DNA of 64,000 nucleotides from Ruegeria atlantica. Lineage in GTDB: Bacteria; Pseudomonadota; Alphaproteobacteria; Rhodobacterales; Rhodobacteraceae. Location of the stretch: positions 62,001 to 126,000 of the forward strand of contig NZ_WQFE01000010.1 in NCBI RefSeq assembly GCF_013033965.1, given 5' to 3'. The stretch's first letter is position 1; every line of letters starts with the position of its first letter. The notes under the pieces are model-generated. The model saw only the letters and a list, made by a program, of their open reading frames with translations. It made no database searches and was not told where the DNA came from. Positions 52,863 through 62,115 of this stretch are shown one piece after another. Both the position numbers and the translations under genes were made by a program.

Positions 52863-53381
52863 ATGTCAGACTGGTTTGCCACTGCAAGCGCAAAGATAAA
52901 TTCAGTCGTCGAGGGTATCGTCGCCGCGTTGATGTTGTCCTTGGTGCTGGATGTCTGGCTTGGCGTAGTCGACCGCTACTATTTTCACTGGCAACTCCCG
53001 TGGCCCGAGGTGCTGGCCCGCTACCTGATGATCTGGGCCGCATTGCTTGCAGTTTCTTCCGGAATCGCGCGCAGGGACCACATCGGATTGACTGCATTCA
53101 TCGTGGTACTTCCCGTCGGTTTGCGCCGTACTCTGTTGGTTGCGATGGACGTTTTGGCGCTGGCTTTGTTCTTATACGTCGCATTTTTTGGGATCAGCTT
53201 CGCCGAAAGCGGGGCTCCCCGCCAGGCGATGATCTTTGGCGCCAGCCTTGCTCCGTTCTACGCAGCCATTCCCGTCGCGGCGGCACTGTCATCTGTACAG
53301 CTGGTGCTGGTCCTGTTTCGGGATTTGGGGTCGCATATTGACCAACCACCCTTTGCCACTGAGGCGGAGGAAACGCTGTGA
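52863..53381 (+). CDS. TRAP transporter small permease, DctQ family
   Basis: A 172-residue protein with four membrane helices and the DctQ motif LPWPEVLARYLMIWAALLAV followed by ARRDHIG. GGGGAGGAG precedes the ATG at 52863; a GTG two codons earlier lies too close to it. First gene of the RpiR-regulated operon; its stop overlaps the large-permease start (GTGATC, four bases). The binding-protein gene comes third here rather than first. Confidence 0.9.
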   Translation: MSDWFATASAKINSVVEGIVAALMLSLVLDVWLGVVDRYYFHWQLPWPEVLARYLMIWAALLAVSSGIARRDHIGLTAFIVVLPVGLRRTLLVAMDVLALALFLYVAFFGISFAESGAPRQAMIFGASLAPFYAAIPVAAALSSVQLVLVLFRDLGSHIDQPPFATEAEETL

Positions 53382-54661
53382 TCGTCGCAATCGTTTTTGT
53401 CGCCCTTATCCTGTTCGGGATGCCGATTGGGTTTGCCATTGGCCTTGCCGGCGTCGTCGGTCTGATTGACATGGGCGGAACGCAGTTCTTGGCGATTGGT
53501 CCCAGCAAGATATTCAACGGTCTCAATATCTTTCCCTTTCTTGCCATGCCGTTCTTCATTCTGGCCGGTGAGATCATGAATGACATCGGGATCACCAGCC
53601 GCCTTGTGAAACTGGCTCAGGTTCTGGTTGGACGGTTTCGCGGTGGACTGGCCCATACCAACATGCTGGCTTCGGTATTCTTCGCTGGACTAACAGGCTC
53701 GGCGACTGCGGACGCGGCGGCCTTTGGTCGGACACTTGTGCCTGCAATGGTAAAAGAAGGCTACAAACGTGATTATGCCTGTGCGGTCACGGCAGCGGGA
53801 TCCATCATCGGCCCGACCATTCCGCCCTCGGGGCTAATGGTTGTCTACGGGTCGCTAATGGGTGTTTCCATTGCAGGCCTGTTCGCCGCAGGCGTTCTGC
53901 CAGGCCTAGTGATTTGTATCGTTTGCATGGCGGTCATAGCCATCGGCGGTAAGCGAGAAAACCTTCCAAAAGCACTACGCGGTGCGACCCCTCGCGAGGT
54001 CTGGGATACATTTGTTTCCTCGCTGACTGCGTTGGCGATGCCTGTGATTATCCTGGGGGGCATTCTGGGTGGGATCGTCACCCCGACAGAGGCTGCGTCG
54101 ATTGCTGTGGCCTACGCGATGTTCATCGGGGTTTTTGTTTATCGGTCGCTGACGTTCAAAGGCTTCTACGCGATGCTTGTCCGTACTGCACGCATCACTG
54201 GTGTTATCTTTGTGATCATTGCCTTCGCCGGCATTCTCGGCTGGTGGATGAGCTTTGAACGAATTCCGCAATTAATCGCGGAAACCGTTCTTGGTCTTTC
54301 AGATAACCGGTATGCCGTCATCGCGATCATAATCGGATTGCTGCTGATTGTTGGTATGGTGATGGATATCACCGCCATCCTGATCATCCTTGCTCCGGTG
54401 TTGGTTCCACTCACACAGCAGGTTGGGCTGGAACCAATTCACGCCGGGATCATCTTTGTTCTGGCTCTTAACATATCGTTGATGACCCCGCCGGTGGGCG
54501 CCTGCCTGTTTGTTCTGTCTTCCGTGACCGGAGAAAAGCTGGAACGGATCTCAATCAAGCTGTTTCCGTTTCTGATCGCCGAAATCGCTATCCTATTTGC
54601 CTTTGCATTTTGGGAGGACGCAGCCCTTTGGCTGCCCCGGATGTTGGGCTTTGCTCAGTAA
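53378..54661 (+). CDS. TRAP transporter large permease, DctM family
   Basis: A 427-residue, twelve-helix permease beginning at a GTG that overlaps the dctQ stop. DctM signatures include FAGLTGSATADAAAFGRTLV, AGSIIGPTIPPSGLMVVYGS and GGIVTPTEAASIAVAYAMF. It works with the DctQ and DctP proteins of the same operon. Ligand unknown. Confidence 0.93.
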   Translation: MIVAIVFVALILFGMPIGFAIGLAGVVGLIDMGGTQFLAIGPSKIFNGLNIFPFLAMPFFILAGEIMNDIGITSRLVKLAQVLVGRFRGGLAHTNMLASVFFAGLTGSATADAAAFGRTLVPAMVKEGYKRDYACAVTAAGSIIGPTIPPSGLMVVYGSLMGVSIAGLFAAGVLPGLVICIVCMAVIAIGGKRENLPKALRGATPREVWDTFVSSLTALAMPVIILGGILGGIVTPTEAASIAVAYAMFIGVFVYRSLTFKGFYAMLVRTARITGVIFVIIAFAGILGWWMSFERIPQLIAETVLGLSDNRYAVIAIIIGLLLIVGMVMDITAILIILAPVLVPLTQQVGLEPIHAGIIFVLALNISLMTPPVGACLFVLSSVTGEKLERISIKLFPFLIAEIAILFAFAFWEDAALWLPRMLGFAQ

Positions 54662-54697
54662 ATTCCCCACGAAAACCAAACCAACAGGAGAAGAACA

Positions 54698-55738
54698 ATG
54701 AAGACTATTCTGACAGGTGCGGCGCTTACCGCGACCATGCTTGCAACTAGTGCGTTGGCCGAAGGTGGCGTCATCAAATTCGGGCACGACAACAAAACAG
54801 ATCCATTTGAGAATCCGGCGCACGCCTGTACGGCCGTGTTCTCTAACCTCGTGAATTCCGGCACCAATGGCAGCGTCACGGTCGAAGTGTTTGGATCAAA
54901 CCAACTGGGCTCCGCCGCCGAGCATGTGCAGCAGGTGCGGGACGGCATCATTCAGGCAACCCTGACATCGACCGGCGCCTTGGCAAGCTACTACCCTCGG
55001 ATTGATGTTCTCAATCTGCCATTTGCGTTTAACGGCAACGCCTCGACCTATGAGGTTTTCGATGGTGAGTTCGGCGAAGCTCTGGCCGCAGATATCGAAA
55101 CCGAGCTGGGCGACGTTGTGGTCCTGGGCTTCCCGGATACAGGTGGGTTCTTTGCGGTCACCAACTCTCAGCGACCCATTGCAGACCTTAAAGACTTTGA
55201 TGGCATTCGCATCCGGACGATGACTTTGCCTTCACATCAAAAGATCGTGCAAGCCTTGGGCGCAGAAGCCTATCCCCTCTCGTGGGGCGAGGTGTATTCC
55301 GGCCTTCAAACCGGCGTGATTGACGGTCAGATGAATCCGGTTCCGATCATCTCGTTCGCCAATTTTGCCGAAGTTCAGCAGTATCTGACGCTGACCAACC
55401 ATCTGTTTTCGCCCTACACCTTCATGATCAACCGCGCATTCTTTGAGGGCCTGTCTGAGGCCGAGCAGGCCACGATCCGTACGGCTGCTGAAAACTGCGT
55501 AACTGCAAGCCGCGGTCTGTCACGGATCATCGAATCCTCAGATAGAGGTCTTGCGGGCCTCATGGATCAGATTGAAGTGACGGCCCTGACTGACGAGCAA
55601 CGCAATTCCATGGCGGCTGCAACACAGCCTGCTTTTGAAGCGCATGTTCAGGAAAACCTGGATGAGAAAGCGGCCGAGCTTTTGGCAAGTTTCAAGGCTG
55701 CGGTAGAGAACGCCAACAACGCGTCTTACCTCGACTGA
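54698..55738 (+). CDS. TRAP transporter substrate-binding protein, DctP family
   Basis: A 346-residue periplasmic binding protein with a signal peptide (residues 1-21, ending TSALA). Typical DctP stretches are FGHDNKTDPFENPAH, the carboxylate-binding Arg in LKDFDGIRIRTMTLPSH, and VYSGLQTGVIDGQMNPVP. AACAGGAGAAG precedes the ATG. It is followed by two strong hairpins. The two central Cys-free lobes look normal. The ligand is probably the compound processed by the metallopeptidase, PLP protein and kinase encoded downstream. Confidence 0.93.
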   Translation: MKTILTGAALTATMLATSALAEGGVIKFGHDNKTDPFENPAHACTAVFSNLVNSGTNGSVTVEVFGSNQLGSAAEHVQQVRDGIIQATLTSTGALASYYPRIDVLNLPFAFNGNASTYEVFDGEFGEALAADIETELGDVVVLGFPDTGGFFAVTNSQRPIADLKDFDGIRIRTMTLPSHQKIVQALGAEAYPLSWGEVYSGLQTGVIDGQMNPVPIISFANFAEVQQYLTLTNHLFSPYTFMINRAFFEGLSEAEQATIRTAAENCVTASRGLSRIIESSDRGLAGLMDQIEVTALTDEQRNSMAAATQPAFEAHVQENLDEKAAELLASFKAAVENANNASYLD

Positions 55739-55748
55739 TCCTCCCTGA

Positions 55749-55803
55749 CTGCCGGAACCAACCGGCAGCACCTCTTGTCGGAGATCAGTTTCTGGTCTCC
55801 GAC
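55749..55803 (+). other. Two intercistronic hairpins
   Basis: CTGCCGG (55749-55755) with CCGGCAG (55762-55768), then GTCGGAGA (55777-55784) with TCTCCGAC (55796-55803). They separate dctP from the catabolic genes and lack strong T runs, so partial termination or message protection is likely. Confidence 0.55.
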
Positions 55804-55826
55804 CCAACCAACGAATTGGATTAGAC

Positions 55827-57293
55827 ATGCGGGTTTTCTGTGCGTCCATTGCAACCGAAACAAATACGTTTTCCCCCCTGCGCACGGATTTTTCCGATTT
55901 CGAGCAGAGCTTTTACGCACCACCCGGCGAACACCCTGTTACCCCCACGTTGTGCAGCGCTGTGTTTCCGGCACTGAGAAAACGGGCGCAGGTCAATGAG
56001 CTGGAGTTGATCGAGGGCACTGCCACATGGGCGGAACCGGGCGGGTTACTAAACCGCGAAACATGGGCGCGGCTGAAACATGAGGTCCTGGATCAGGTGA
56101 CCTCTGCTTTGCCTCTGGACGGCGTTGTTCTTGGTCTGCACGGGGCGATGATTGCCGAAGGGTGTGTGGATTGCGAAGGTGATTTGATCGAAGCCATTCG
56201 CGCTATTGTCGGCCCTAAAACGGTTATCGGAGCCAGCTTCGACCCGCACAGTCATCTCAGCCAGAAACGTGTATCGAATGCGGACGTAATCACTGTGTTC
56301 AAAGAATTTCCGCATACTGATTTTGTTGAAGCAGGAGAAGCCTGTGTCGATCTGACTCTGCGCACGATCAAAGGAGACATTCGGCCCGTTATCTCAGTTT
56401 TTGACGTTCGTATGTTGGATGTCCTGCCAACCAGCCAAGAACCCATGCGCGGATTTGTCGATCAACTGAAACAGATGGAGACAACGGGCGAAGTTCTATC
56501 CGCTTCGGTCATTCATGGCTTTATGGCCGGGGACTCTCCGGACCTTGGTGCTAAGATCATTGTCCTGACCGACAATGATCAGACCAAGGCGGATGATATA
56601 GCGCGCAAACTTGGATATGAGCTGTTTTCGTTTCGCGGGCAGACAAAGCCAGATTACCTGTCGCCTGTTGAGGCACTAAAAAAGGCTCAGAACGCTGTTC
56701 ATGGGCCAGTGGTCGTGGCGGATGTTTGGGATAATCCAGGCGGAGGTGTCGCGGGCGATTCAACGCTGATCCTTGAAGAGGCCATCGCCCAAAAGCTCAA
56801 ATCCGTAGCGTTCGGCACGATATGGGATCCCATGGCTGTGCGCCTCTGCCACGCAGCCGGAGAAGGCGCGGTCTTTGATCTTCGTTTTGGTGGCAAAACA
56901 TCTGCTCTGGCCGGAAACCCGATTGACGCCACGGTCACGGTCGTCCGCAATAAACGCAATGCAGTTCAAAGCTTTGGTGCATCTGTCGTCCCCATGGGGG
57001 ACTGTTCGGTCATACGACTGGGAGGGATCGAAGTTGTCCTGAACTCGAACCGAAGCCAGGCATTCTCGCCGGACCTGTTCACTAATCTCGGTATCGACAT
57101 CAGCAAGAAAAAGATACTGGTCGTCAAATCGACCAACCATTTCCATGGCGCCTTCTCAGACGTTGCTTCCGAGATAATCTATGCAGCCGTCGAAGGCCCC
57201 TATCCGAATGACCCTACCAAAACACGTTACAAGAACCTGGCACGTCCAATATGGCCCATCGTAAAAAACCCTCACAAGGAGGTTGTGGAATGA
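55827..57293 (+). CDS. M81 family metallopeptidase (MlrC/microcystinase C family)
   Basis: A 488-residue protein of the MlrC family. The N-terminal domain contains ATETNTFSPLRTDFSDF, GASFDPHSHLSQ and FKEFPHTDFVEAGE, which carry the metal-binding Asp and His residues; the C-terminal MlrC domain begins around residue 285 with DVWDNPGGGVAGDSTLILEEA and includes NHFHGAF. MlrC cleaves linear peptides of microcystin, but most family members act on unknown amides. The stop overlaps the next start (ATGA). Its role is probably hydrolysis of an amide or peptide bond in the imported ligand. Confidence 0.9.
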   Translation: MRVFCASIATETNTFSPLRTDFSDFEQSFYAPPGEHPVTPTLCSAVFPALRKRAQVNELELIEGTATWAEPGGLLNRETWARLKHEVLDQVTSALPLDGVVLGLHGAMIAEGCVDCEGDLIEAIRAIVGPKTVIGASFDPHSHLSQKRVSNADVITVFKEFPHTDFVEAGEACVDLTLRTIKGDIRPVISVFDVRMLDVLPTSQEPMRGFVDQLKQMETTGEVLSASVIHGFMAGDSPDLGAKIIVLTDNDQTKADDIARKLGYELFSFRGQTKPDYLSPVEALKKAQNAVHGPVVVADVWDNPGGGVAGDSTLILEEAIAQKLKSVAFGTIWDPMAVRLCHAAGEGAVFDLRFGGKTSALAGNPIDATVTVVRNKRNAVQSFGASVVPMGDCSVIRLGGIEVVLNSNRSQAFSPDLFTNLGIDISKKKILVVKSTNHFHGAFSDVASEIIYAAVEGPYPNDPTKTRYKNLARPIWPIVKNPHKEVVE

Positions 57294-58345
57294 GATTTCC
57301 TGACATCGATACACCGGCCGTTCTGGTCGATCTGGATATCGCCGAAGCAAATATCGACCGCTTTCAGGCCCACTGTATGAAACACGGGCTCGCCGTCCGA
57401 CCGCATATCAAAACCCACAAGCTCCCAATGTTGGCGCGACGGCAGCTTGAGGCTGGCGCTATTGGCATAACCTGCCAGAAAGTGAGTGAAGCCGAGGCAA
57501 TGATTGCGGACGGCGGCATCGATGACGTGTTGGTCACCTTTAATATCCTCGGCGACGCAAAGCTGGCACGGTTACGTGCCCTTTCAGAGAAGGTGAAGTT
57601 GTCAGTCGTTGCGGACAACATCGAAACCATTGACGGTTTGTCGAAGTTCTTTGCTGATACGCCGACACCACTGGGCGTACTTGTGGAGTGTGACACCGGC
57701 GCGGCGCGTTGTGGCGTAACCACCCCCGAACAAGCGCGAGATTTGGCACGTTATATCGATAGCCAACCGGGCGTTTCGTTCCTCGGTCTCATGACATATC
57801 CCCCTGTGGGCCAAGAGGGCGCGGTTCAGGAATGGCTCACCCGTGCCAAACGCGAAATCGAAGAGACCGGATTGCCGGTGCGCGTCGTGTCCCATGGCGG
57901 CTCACCGGGCATGTGGCAAGCGCAGGATGTGCCGGTTGCGACGGAATATCGGATTGGCACGTACATCTACAATGACCGTTCATTGCAGGCGCGGGGTATT
58001 TGTACCTGGGAAGATTGCGCTCTGAGCGTTCTTGCCACTGTAATCTCGGTCCCCACCGAAAATCGGGCCGTAATCGATGCGGGATCAAAGGTGCTGACGT
58101 CAGATTTGCTGGGGCTGGAAGGCCACGGGTACGTGATAGGTCGCCCGGACATTCTAGTTGAGGGCCTGTCAGAGGAACATGGCGTTCTGAAGGCCGACAA
58201 GATCAATCTGAAAGTTGGTGAACGTATCCGGATCATTCCCAACCATGCCTGCGTTGTGACCAATATGGTGGACCAGATTGAAGCCATTCGTGGCGACTAT
58301 ACGCTGGGGTCTATTCCAGTCGCGGCGCGGGGCAAAGTTCAGTAA
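57290..58345 (+). CDS. D-threonine aldolase / D-serine dehydratase-like PLP protein
   Basis: A 351-residue fold-type III PLP enzyme. It opens DIDTPAVLVDLDIAEANIDRF, the PLP Lys is in VRPHIKTHKLP (about residue 38), and the C-terminal metal site appears as IIPNHACVVTNMVD (His and Cys near residue 318). Family members cleave D-beta-hydroxy amino acids (D-threonine aldolase) or dehydrate D-serine (DSD1). The ATG overlaps the metallopeptidase stop. Release of glycine plus aldehyde, or of an enamine that the operon's RidA protein would remove, is plausible. Confidence 0.88.
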   Translation: MRFPDIDTPAVLVDLDIAEANIDRFQAHCMKHGLAVRPHIKTHKLPMLARRQLEAGAIGITCQKVSEAEAMIADGGIDDVLVTFNILGDAKLARLRALSEKVKLSVVADNIETIDGLSKFFADTPTPLGVLVECDTGAARCGVTTPEQARDLARYIDSQPGVSFLGLMTYPPVGQEGAVQEWLTRAKREIEETGLPVRVVSHGGSPGMWQAQDVPVATEYRIGTYIYNDRSLQARGICTWEDCALSVLATVISVPTENRAVIDAGSKVLTSDLLGLEGHGYVIGRPDILVEGLSEEHGVLKADKINLKVGERIRIIPNHACVVTNMVDQIEAIRGDYTLGSIPVAARGKVQ

Positions 58346-58400
58346 CAGCAATAACTTAGCCCGGATATGCAACCTGCGCTGGGCATCGATAAGGTACAAC

Positions 58401-59315
58401 ATGGCTGACCTCATATGTTTAGGGGAACCCCTGTTCGAGTTGAATGCATGCTCGGATGGCCTGTTCAAGAGCGGATTTGGCGGAGATGTCTCCAACGTCG
58501 CCGTCGCTGCCGCCAGACAGGGGATAGACGTCGCCTTGATCACGCGCGTCGGAGATGATCAATTTGGAGAGAAACTTCGAGGTTTGTGGTCCCGAGAAGG
58601 CGTAAACCACGAACACGTGCTAACTGCCGCCAGTGAAGACACGGGGCTCTATTTTGTCTTTCACGATGGAGACGGGCACCATTTCGTTTACCGTCGGAAA
58701 GGCTCCGCTGCGAGCCGGATGTTGCCGGAACAAATTCCAGGCGATGTAATCTCCAATGCCAGGATGTTTTACACTTCCGGGATCAGTCTTGGGGTAAGCC
58801 CAGAGTTACAATCAACAACTCAGCAAGCAATCCATACAGCGCGTAAGTCTGGCACTTCAATTGCTTTCGATCCCAACTTGCGTACAGCTCTTTGGCCGCT
58901 GGACGAGGCGCGACAGGTTACCCATGATGCAATGAAAATGTGCAACATTGCGTTGCCAGGGCTTGATGATGCCCGTCAATTGACGAGCCTTCACAGCCCC
59001 GACGACATCATTGGCTTCTACCACAATCTGGGTGCTGAAATTGTGGCGCTGTCTCTTGGTGCGGACGGTGTATCAGTATCCGACGGGCAAGGCATTCATG
59101 CAATTCCCGCAGTATCAGTCCAGGCGGTCGACGCCACCGGGGCAGGGGACTGTTTCAACGGAATTTTCTTGTCCGCTTACCTGCAAAACAAGGATGCCTT
59201 GAAGTCCGCAGAACTCGCGAACCGCGGCGCGGCCATATCGACCACGGGGTTTGGTGCCGTGGACCCAATCCCTTACGGAAATGAGCTAACAGAAGGAAAT
59301 CACTTCAATGACTGA
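58401..59315 (+). CDS. PfkB family sugar kinase (2-keto-3-deoxygluconate kinase-like)
   Basis: A 304-residue PfkB kinase. N-terminal ICLGEPLFELN and GGDVSNVAVAAARQG bind sugar; the C-terminal anion-hole and catalytic base motif is VDATGAGDCFNGIFLS (Asp near residue 248). Similar enzymes phosphorylate 2-keto-3-deoxygluconate or fructose. The ATG at 58401 fits the family; the open frame back to 58278 is not homologous. It overlaps the RidA gene by eight bases. A phosphorylated sugar product would suit the SIS domain of the operon's RpiR regulator. Confidence 0.9.
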   Translation: MADLICLGEPLFELNACSDGLFKSGFGGDVSNVAVAAARQGIDVALITRVGDDQFGEKLRGLWSREGVNHEHVLTAASEDTGLYFVFHDGDGHHFVYRRKGSAASRMLPEQIPGDVISNARMFYTSGISLGVSPELQSTTQQAIHTARKSGTSIAFDPNLRTALWPLDEARQVTHDAMKMCNIALPGLDDARQLTSLHSPDDIIGFYHNLGAEIVALSLGADGVSVSDGQGIHAIPAVSVQAVDATGAGDCFNGIFLSAYLQNKDALKSAELANRGAAISTTGFGAVDPIPYGNELTEGNHFND

Positions 59316-59706
59316 GAAAAAAATCGTGCGCCTGGGCGATGACAGGACAGGTGCAGGTGGTCAACCATTGCCCTTTGCACCAGCCGTAAGAGCTGGTGAC
59401 TTTGTGTTCATCTCTGGGCAGGTGGCAATGAAAGAAAATGGAGAAATCGAAGCGGGAGGCATTGAGGCACAAACCCGAAAAACGATGGAAAACCTGATTG
59501 CGGCTTTAGCGTTGGCTGATTGCACCTTGGAAGATATAGCGAAAGTGGGCGTCTGGCTGGATGATCCTCGCGATTTTTGGACGTTCAACCGAGTCTACGC
59601 GACCTACTTCCCGAATGGAGGCCCGGCCCGCTCAACAGTTCGTTCCCAAATCATGGTGGACGCCAAAGTCGAGATTGATGCGGTCGTATACAAACCTCTT
59701 GGCTAA
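59308..59706 (+). CDS. RidA family protein
   Basis: A 132-residue RidA protein, start overlapping the kinase gene. The fold begins PLPFAPAVRAGDFVFISGQV and keeps the deaminase Arg in NGGPARSTVRSQI, so imine/enamine deaminase activity is expected. As the last gene after a PLP enzyme, it probably handles a reactive intermediate made by that enzyme. It is one of three RidA paralogues in the window. Confidence 0.9.
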   Translation: MTEKKIVRLGDDRTGAGGQPLPFAPAVRAGDFVFISGQVAMKENGEIEAGGIEAQTRKTMENLIAALALADCTLEDIAKVGVWLDDPRDFWTFNRVYATYFPNGGPARSTVRSQIMVDAKVEIDAVVYKPLG

Positions 59707-60041
59707 TTCCCGCAGTCTTCAACCCAAATTAATAGAGCTGGCGTTCTTCGCCAACCTATTTACTTTAAACTGAACTGAGCAGCCTTCTGACCGGACGCTT
59801 TTGTGACTTATTGGGGCACTGCGAATGCCTATGGTTTAGAAGGTATTGGCCAGTTAAGTTACGCGACTAGATCCTTGCTTCCGCAATCTTCGCTGCGCTT
59901 CGCATCAATGGACGGAATTCCCGCTGCTCTGCGGCGTTGACATTTGAGCGCTTGCAGCAATTTTAGTGCTGCGTAAGTTCGAAGCGTGAAGCACAAATTC
60001 ACACTTGGGGCTCAAAGCGGACATTCGTTCACTTCACCAAC
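59707..60041. other. Intergenic stretch, low-information sequence
   Basis: No gene is supported between the RidA gene and the terminator at 60042. Parts such as TCTTCGCTGCGCTTCGCATC and GGACATTCG resemble the degenerate repeat family found elsewhere in the window but are too diverged to call. Confidence 0.4.
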
Positions 60042-60068
60042 AAAAAAAGCCGGGCCATAAGGCCCGGC
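60042..60068 (-). terminator. Terminator of the response regulator gene
   Basis: On the minus strand GCCGGGCC (60068-60061) pairs with GGCCCGGC (60056-60049) across TTAT and runs into seven T residues. It lies about 105 bases after the response regulator stop codon. Confidence 0.85.
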
Positions 60069-60172
60069 AGTCCAACAGGGAGGTGCATGTCATAACCCGG
60101 ACATGCGCGGGTTGGGAGTAATCTAATTACACATCCAGAGTATCACTTTGATCCACGTCAATCCACCCGGAG

Positions 60173-60859
60173 TTACGAGACCAAGCGATATCCGCCCGAT
60201 TCTGTGACCAAAAGACGCGCATTCGATGGATCGGGTTCGATCTTTTGGCGCAGGCGATAAATGTGGGTTTCCAACGTATGGGTGGTGACACCGGCGTTGT
60301 AACCCCAAACCTCGTGCAGCAGCACATCGCGCGCAACGACGCCATCGGCCGAGCGATACAGGAACTTGAGGATGTTGGTTTCTTTCTCGGTCAGGCGGAT
60401 CTTGCGATCCTCCTCGGTGATCAGCATCTTCATGGCTGGTTTGAAGGTGTACGGCCCCAGCACAAAGACCGCGTCTTCGGATTGTTCATGCTGGCGCAGC
60501 TGCGCGCGGATGCGGGCCAGAAGAACCGGAAATTTGAACGGTTTGGAAACATAATCGTTGGCGCCCGCGTCCAGACCCAAGATGGTATCTGCGTCGCTAT
60601 CATGGCCCGTCAGCATCAGGATTGGGCTTTTGACGCCCTGTTTGCGCATCAGGCGGCACAGCTCGCGACCGTCCGTATCTGGCAAACCGACGTCCAGAAT
60701 GACCAGGTCATAGATCGCCTCGCGTGCCCGCTCCATGGCGGATTGACCGTCTGCGGCCTCGAACACGTCGAAATCCTCGGTCATCACAAGTTGCTCGCTG
60801 AGCGCCTCGCGCAGGTCTTCATCGTCATCCACCAGCAGGATTTTCTTGAGCTGAGCCAT
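60173..60859 (-). CDS. OmpR/PhoB family response regulator
   Basis: A 228-residue two-component regulator. The receiver domain (about 1-120) has the acidic pair in LLVDDDEDLREALS, the phospho-accepting Asp in LVILDVGLPDTDG (about residue 54), Thr in MLTGHDSD and Lys in VSKPFKFPV. The C-terminal winged helix (about 130-225) ends RDVLLHEVWGYN...THTLETHIYRLRQKIEP. The ATG at 60859 is used; the frame extends to 60907 without homology. No sensor kinase gene is adjacent, so it is an orphan. It diverges from ribA. Confidence 0.93.
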   Translation of the reverse strand: MAQLKKILLVDDDEDLREALSEQLVMTEDFDVFEAADGQSAMERAREAIYDLVILDVGLPDTDGRELCRLMRKQGVKSPILMLTGHDSDADTILGLDAGANDYVSKPFKFPVLLARIRAQLRQHEQSEDAVFVLGPYTFKPAMKMLITEEDRKIRLTEKETNILKFLYRSADGVVARDVLLHEVWGYNAGVTTHTLETHIYRLRQKIEPDPSNARLLVTESGGYRLVS

Positions 60860-61020
60860 GTCCGGTCCTCCTAAGCCTTTTCCACCATTTGCGTGCGAAA
60901 AGCGCAATCAACAAGATTTACTGCAATACTCTCACGCCCTCGTGTCTGACGCAGAGGAATTGTTTCACTTTTCCATCCGTTCGGGTTAGACGAAGACCAA
61001 CACGTTATAGGGTAACACAG

Positions 61021-62115
61021 ATGAGTCTTATCCCCGATATTTCGGAATTGCTGGCACGAGCCCGGGCAGACCTGCGTATGGGCGTACCGGTCGTTTTGAC
61101 TGATGACAGCGGATTCAGCGTCATAGCCATCGCATCTGAAACCCTGAGCGCGCAGCGGTTGGCCGATTTGCGGAGCATCAGTGGTCAGCCCGTCGTCGCG
61201 GTCACCGTAAGACGCGCAGAGACGTTGAAGGCACGCGCCTATGATGGCGATCTTGCGCGGGTCATCATCCCGCCGGACACCGACATCGCATGGGTTCAGG
61301 CCGTCGCCGATCCCTCGGATGATCTGAACACTCCGATGAAAGGCCCCCTGATGTCCGAGCGTCAGGGCAATGCCAACCTGCACCGTATTGCCATCGCCCT
61401 GACGAAATCCGCGCGCCTGTTGCCAGCCGCGGTCGTAGTCCCCATCGAGGACGGTCGCAGTTTTGCAGCGTCACACGGCCTGACTTGCATCGACCACACC
61501 CGCGCCGCGCCGCATTTGGCGGACCGCAGCGCCCTGCACGCCATTGCAGCAGCGCGCTTGCCAATGGAGGTGTCCGAGGCCGGCCGCCTGCACGTGTTCC
61601 GTCCCGAAGACGGTGGAGAAGAGCACTATGCCGTGGAAATCGGGCGTCCTGACCGAAGCAAACCGGTATTGGCCAGATTACACTCGGCCTGTTTCACGGG
61701 CGATTTGATGGGCAGCTTGAAATGCGATTGCGGGCCGCAGCTGCGTGGGGCGCTTGCCCAGATGGGGTCCGAAGGCGCTGGCGTTTTGCTATACCTTAAC
61801 CAGGAAGGGCGCGGAATCGGGCTGGCCAACAAGATGCGGGCCTATTTCCTGCAGGATCAGGGTTTTGACACGGTCGAGGCTAATCATCGGTTGGGATTCG
61901 AGGACGACGAACGCGATTTCCGACTGGGTTCGGACATCCTGAAAGAGCTCGGTTTTACCTCGGTTCGGTTGCTGACGAACAACCCGGCGAAAATCGCGAT
62001 GATGGAAAAGACAGGCATCGCCGTAACCGAGAGAGTCCCGTTGAAAGTGGGTGAAACAGCCCATAACCGAGGATATCTGGCAACCAAGGCCGCAAAGTCG
62101 GGCCATTTGCTGTGA
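61021..62115 (+). CDS. ribA: GTP cyclohydrolase II with RibB-like N-terminal domain
   Basis: A 364-residue protein for the first step of riboflavin synthesis, converting GTP to a diamino-pyrimidinone ribosyl phosphate. The catalytic domain (about 190-360) has LHSACFTGDLMGSLKCDCGPQ with the three zinc Cys, LLYLNQEGRGIGLANKMRAY with the catalytic Arg/Tyr, and LLTNNPAKIAMM. The N-terminal 170 residues resemble a degenerate dihydroxybutanone-phosphate-synthase domain lacking its usual acidic active-site motif; this layout is common in alphaproteobacteria. The ATG at 61021 matches the family. Coupled to the next gene by a GTGA overlap. Confidence 0.92.
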   Translation: MSLIPDISELLARARADLRMGVPVVLTDDSGFSVIAIASETLSAQRLADLRSISGQPVVAVTVRRAETLKARAYDGDLARVIIPPDTDIAWVQAVADPSDDLNTPMKGPLMSERQGNANLHRIAIALTKSARLLPAAVVVPIEDGRSFAASHGLTCIDHTRAAPHLADRSALHAIAAARLPMEVSEAGRLHVFRPEDGGEEHYAVEIGRPDRSKPVLARLHSACFTGDLMGSLKCDCGPQLRGALAQMGSEGAGVLLYLNQEGRGIGLANKMRAYFLQDQGFDTVEANHRLGFEDDERDFRLGSDILKELGFTSVRLLTNNPAKIAMMEKTGIAVTERVPLKVGETAHNRGYLATKAAKSGHLL

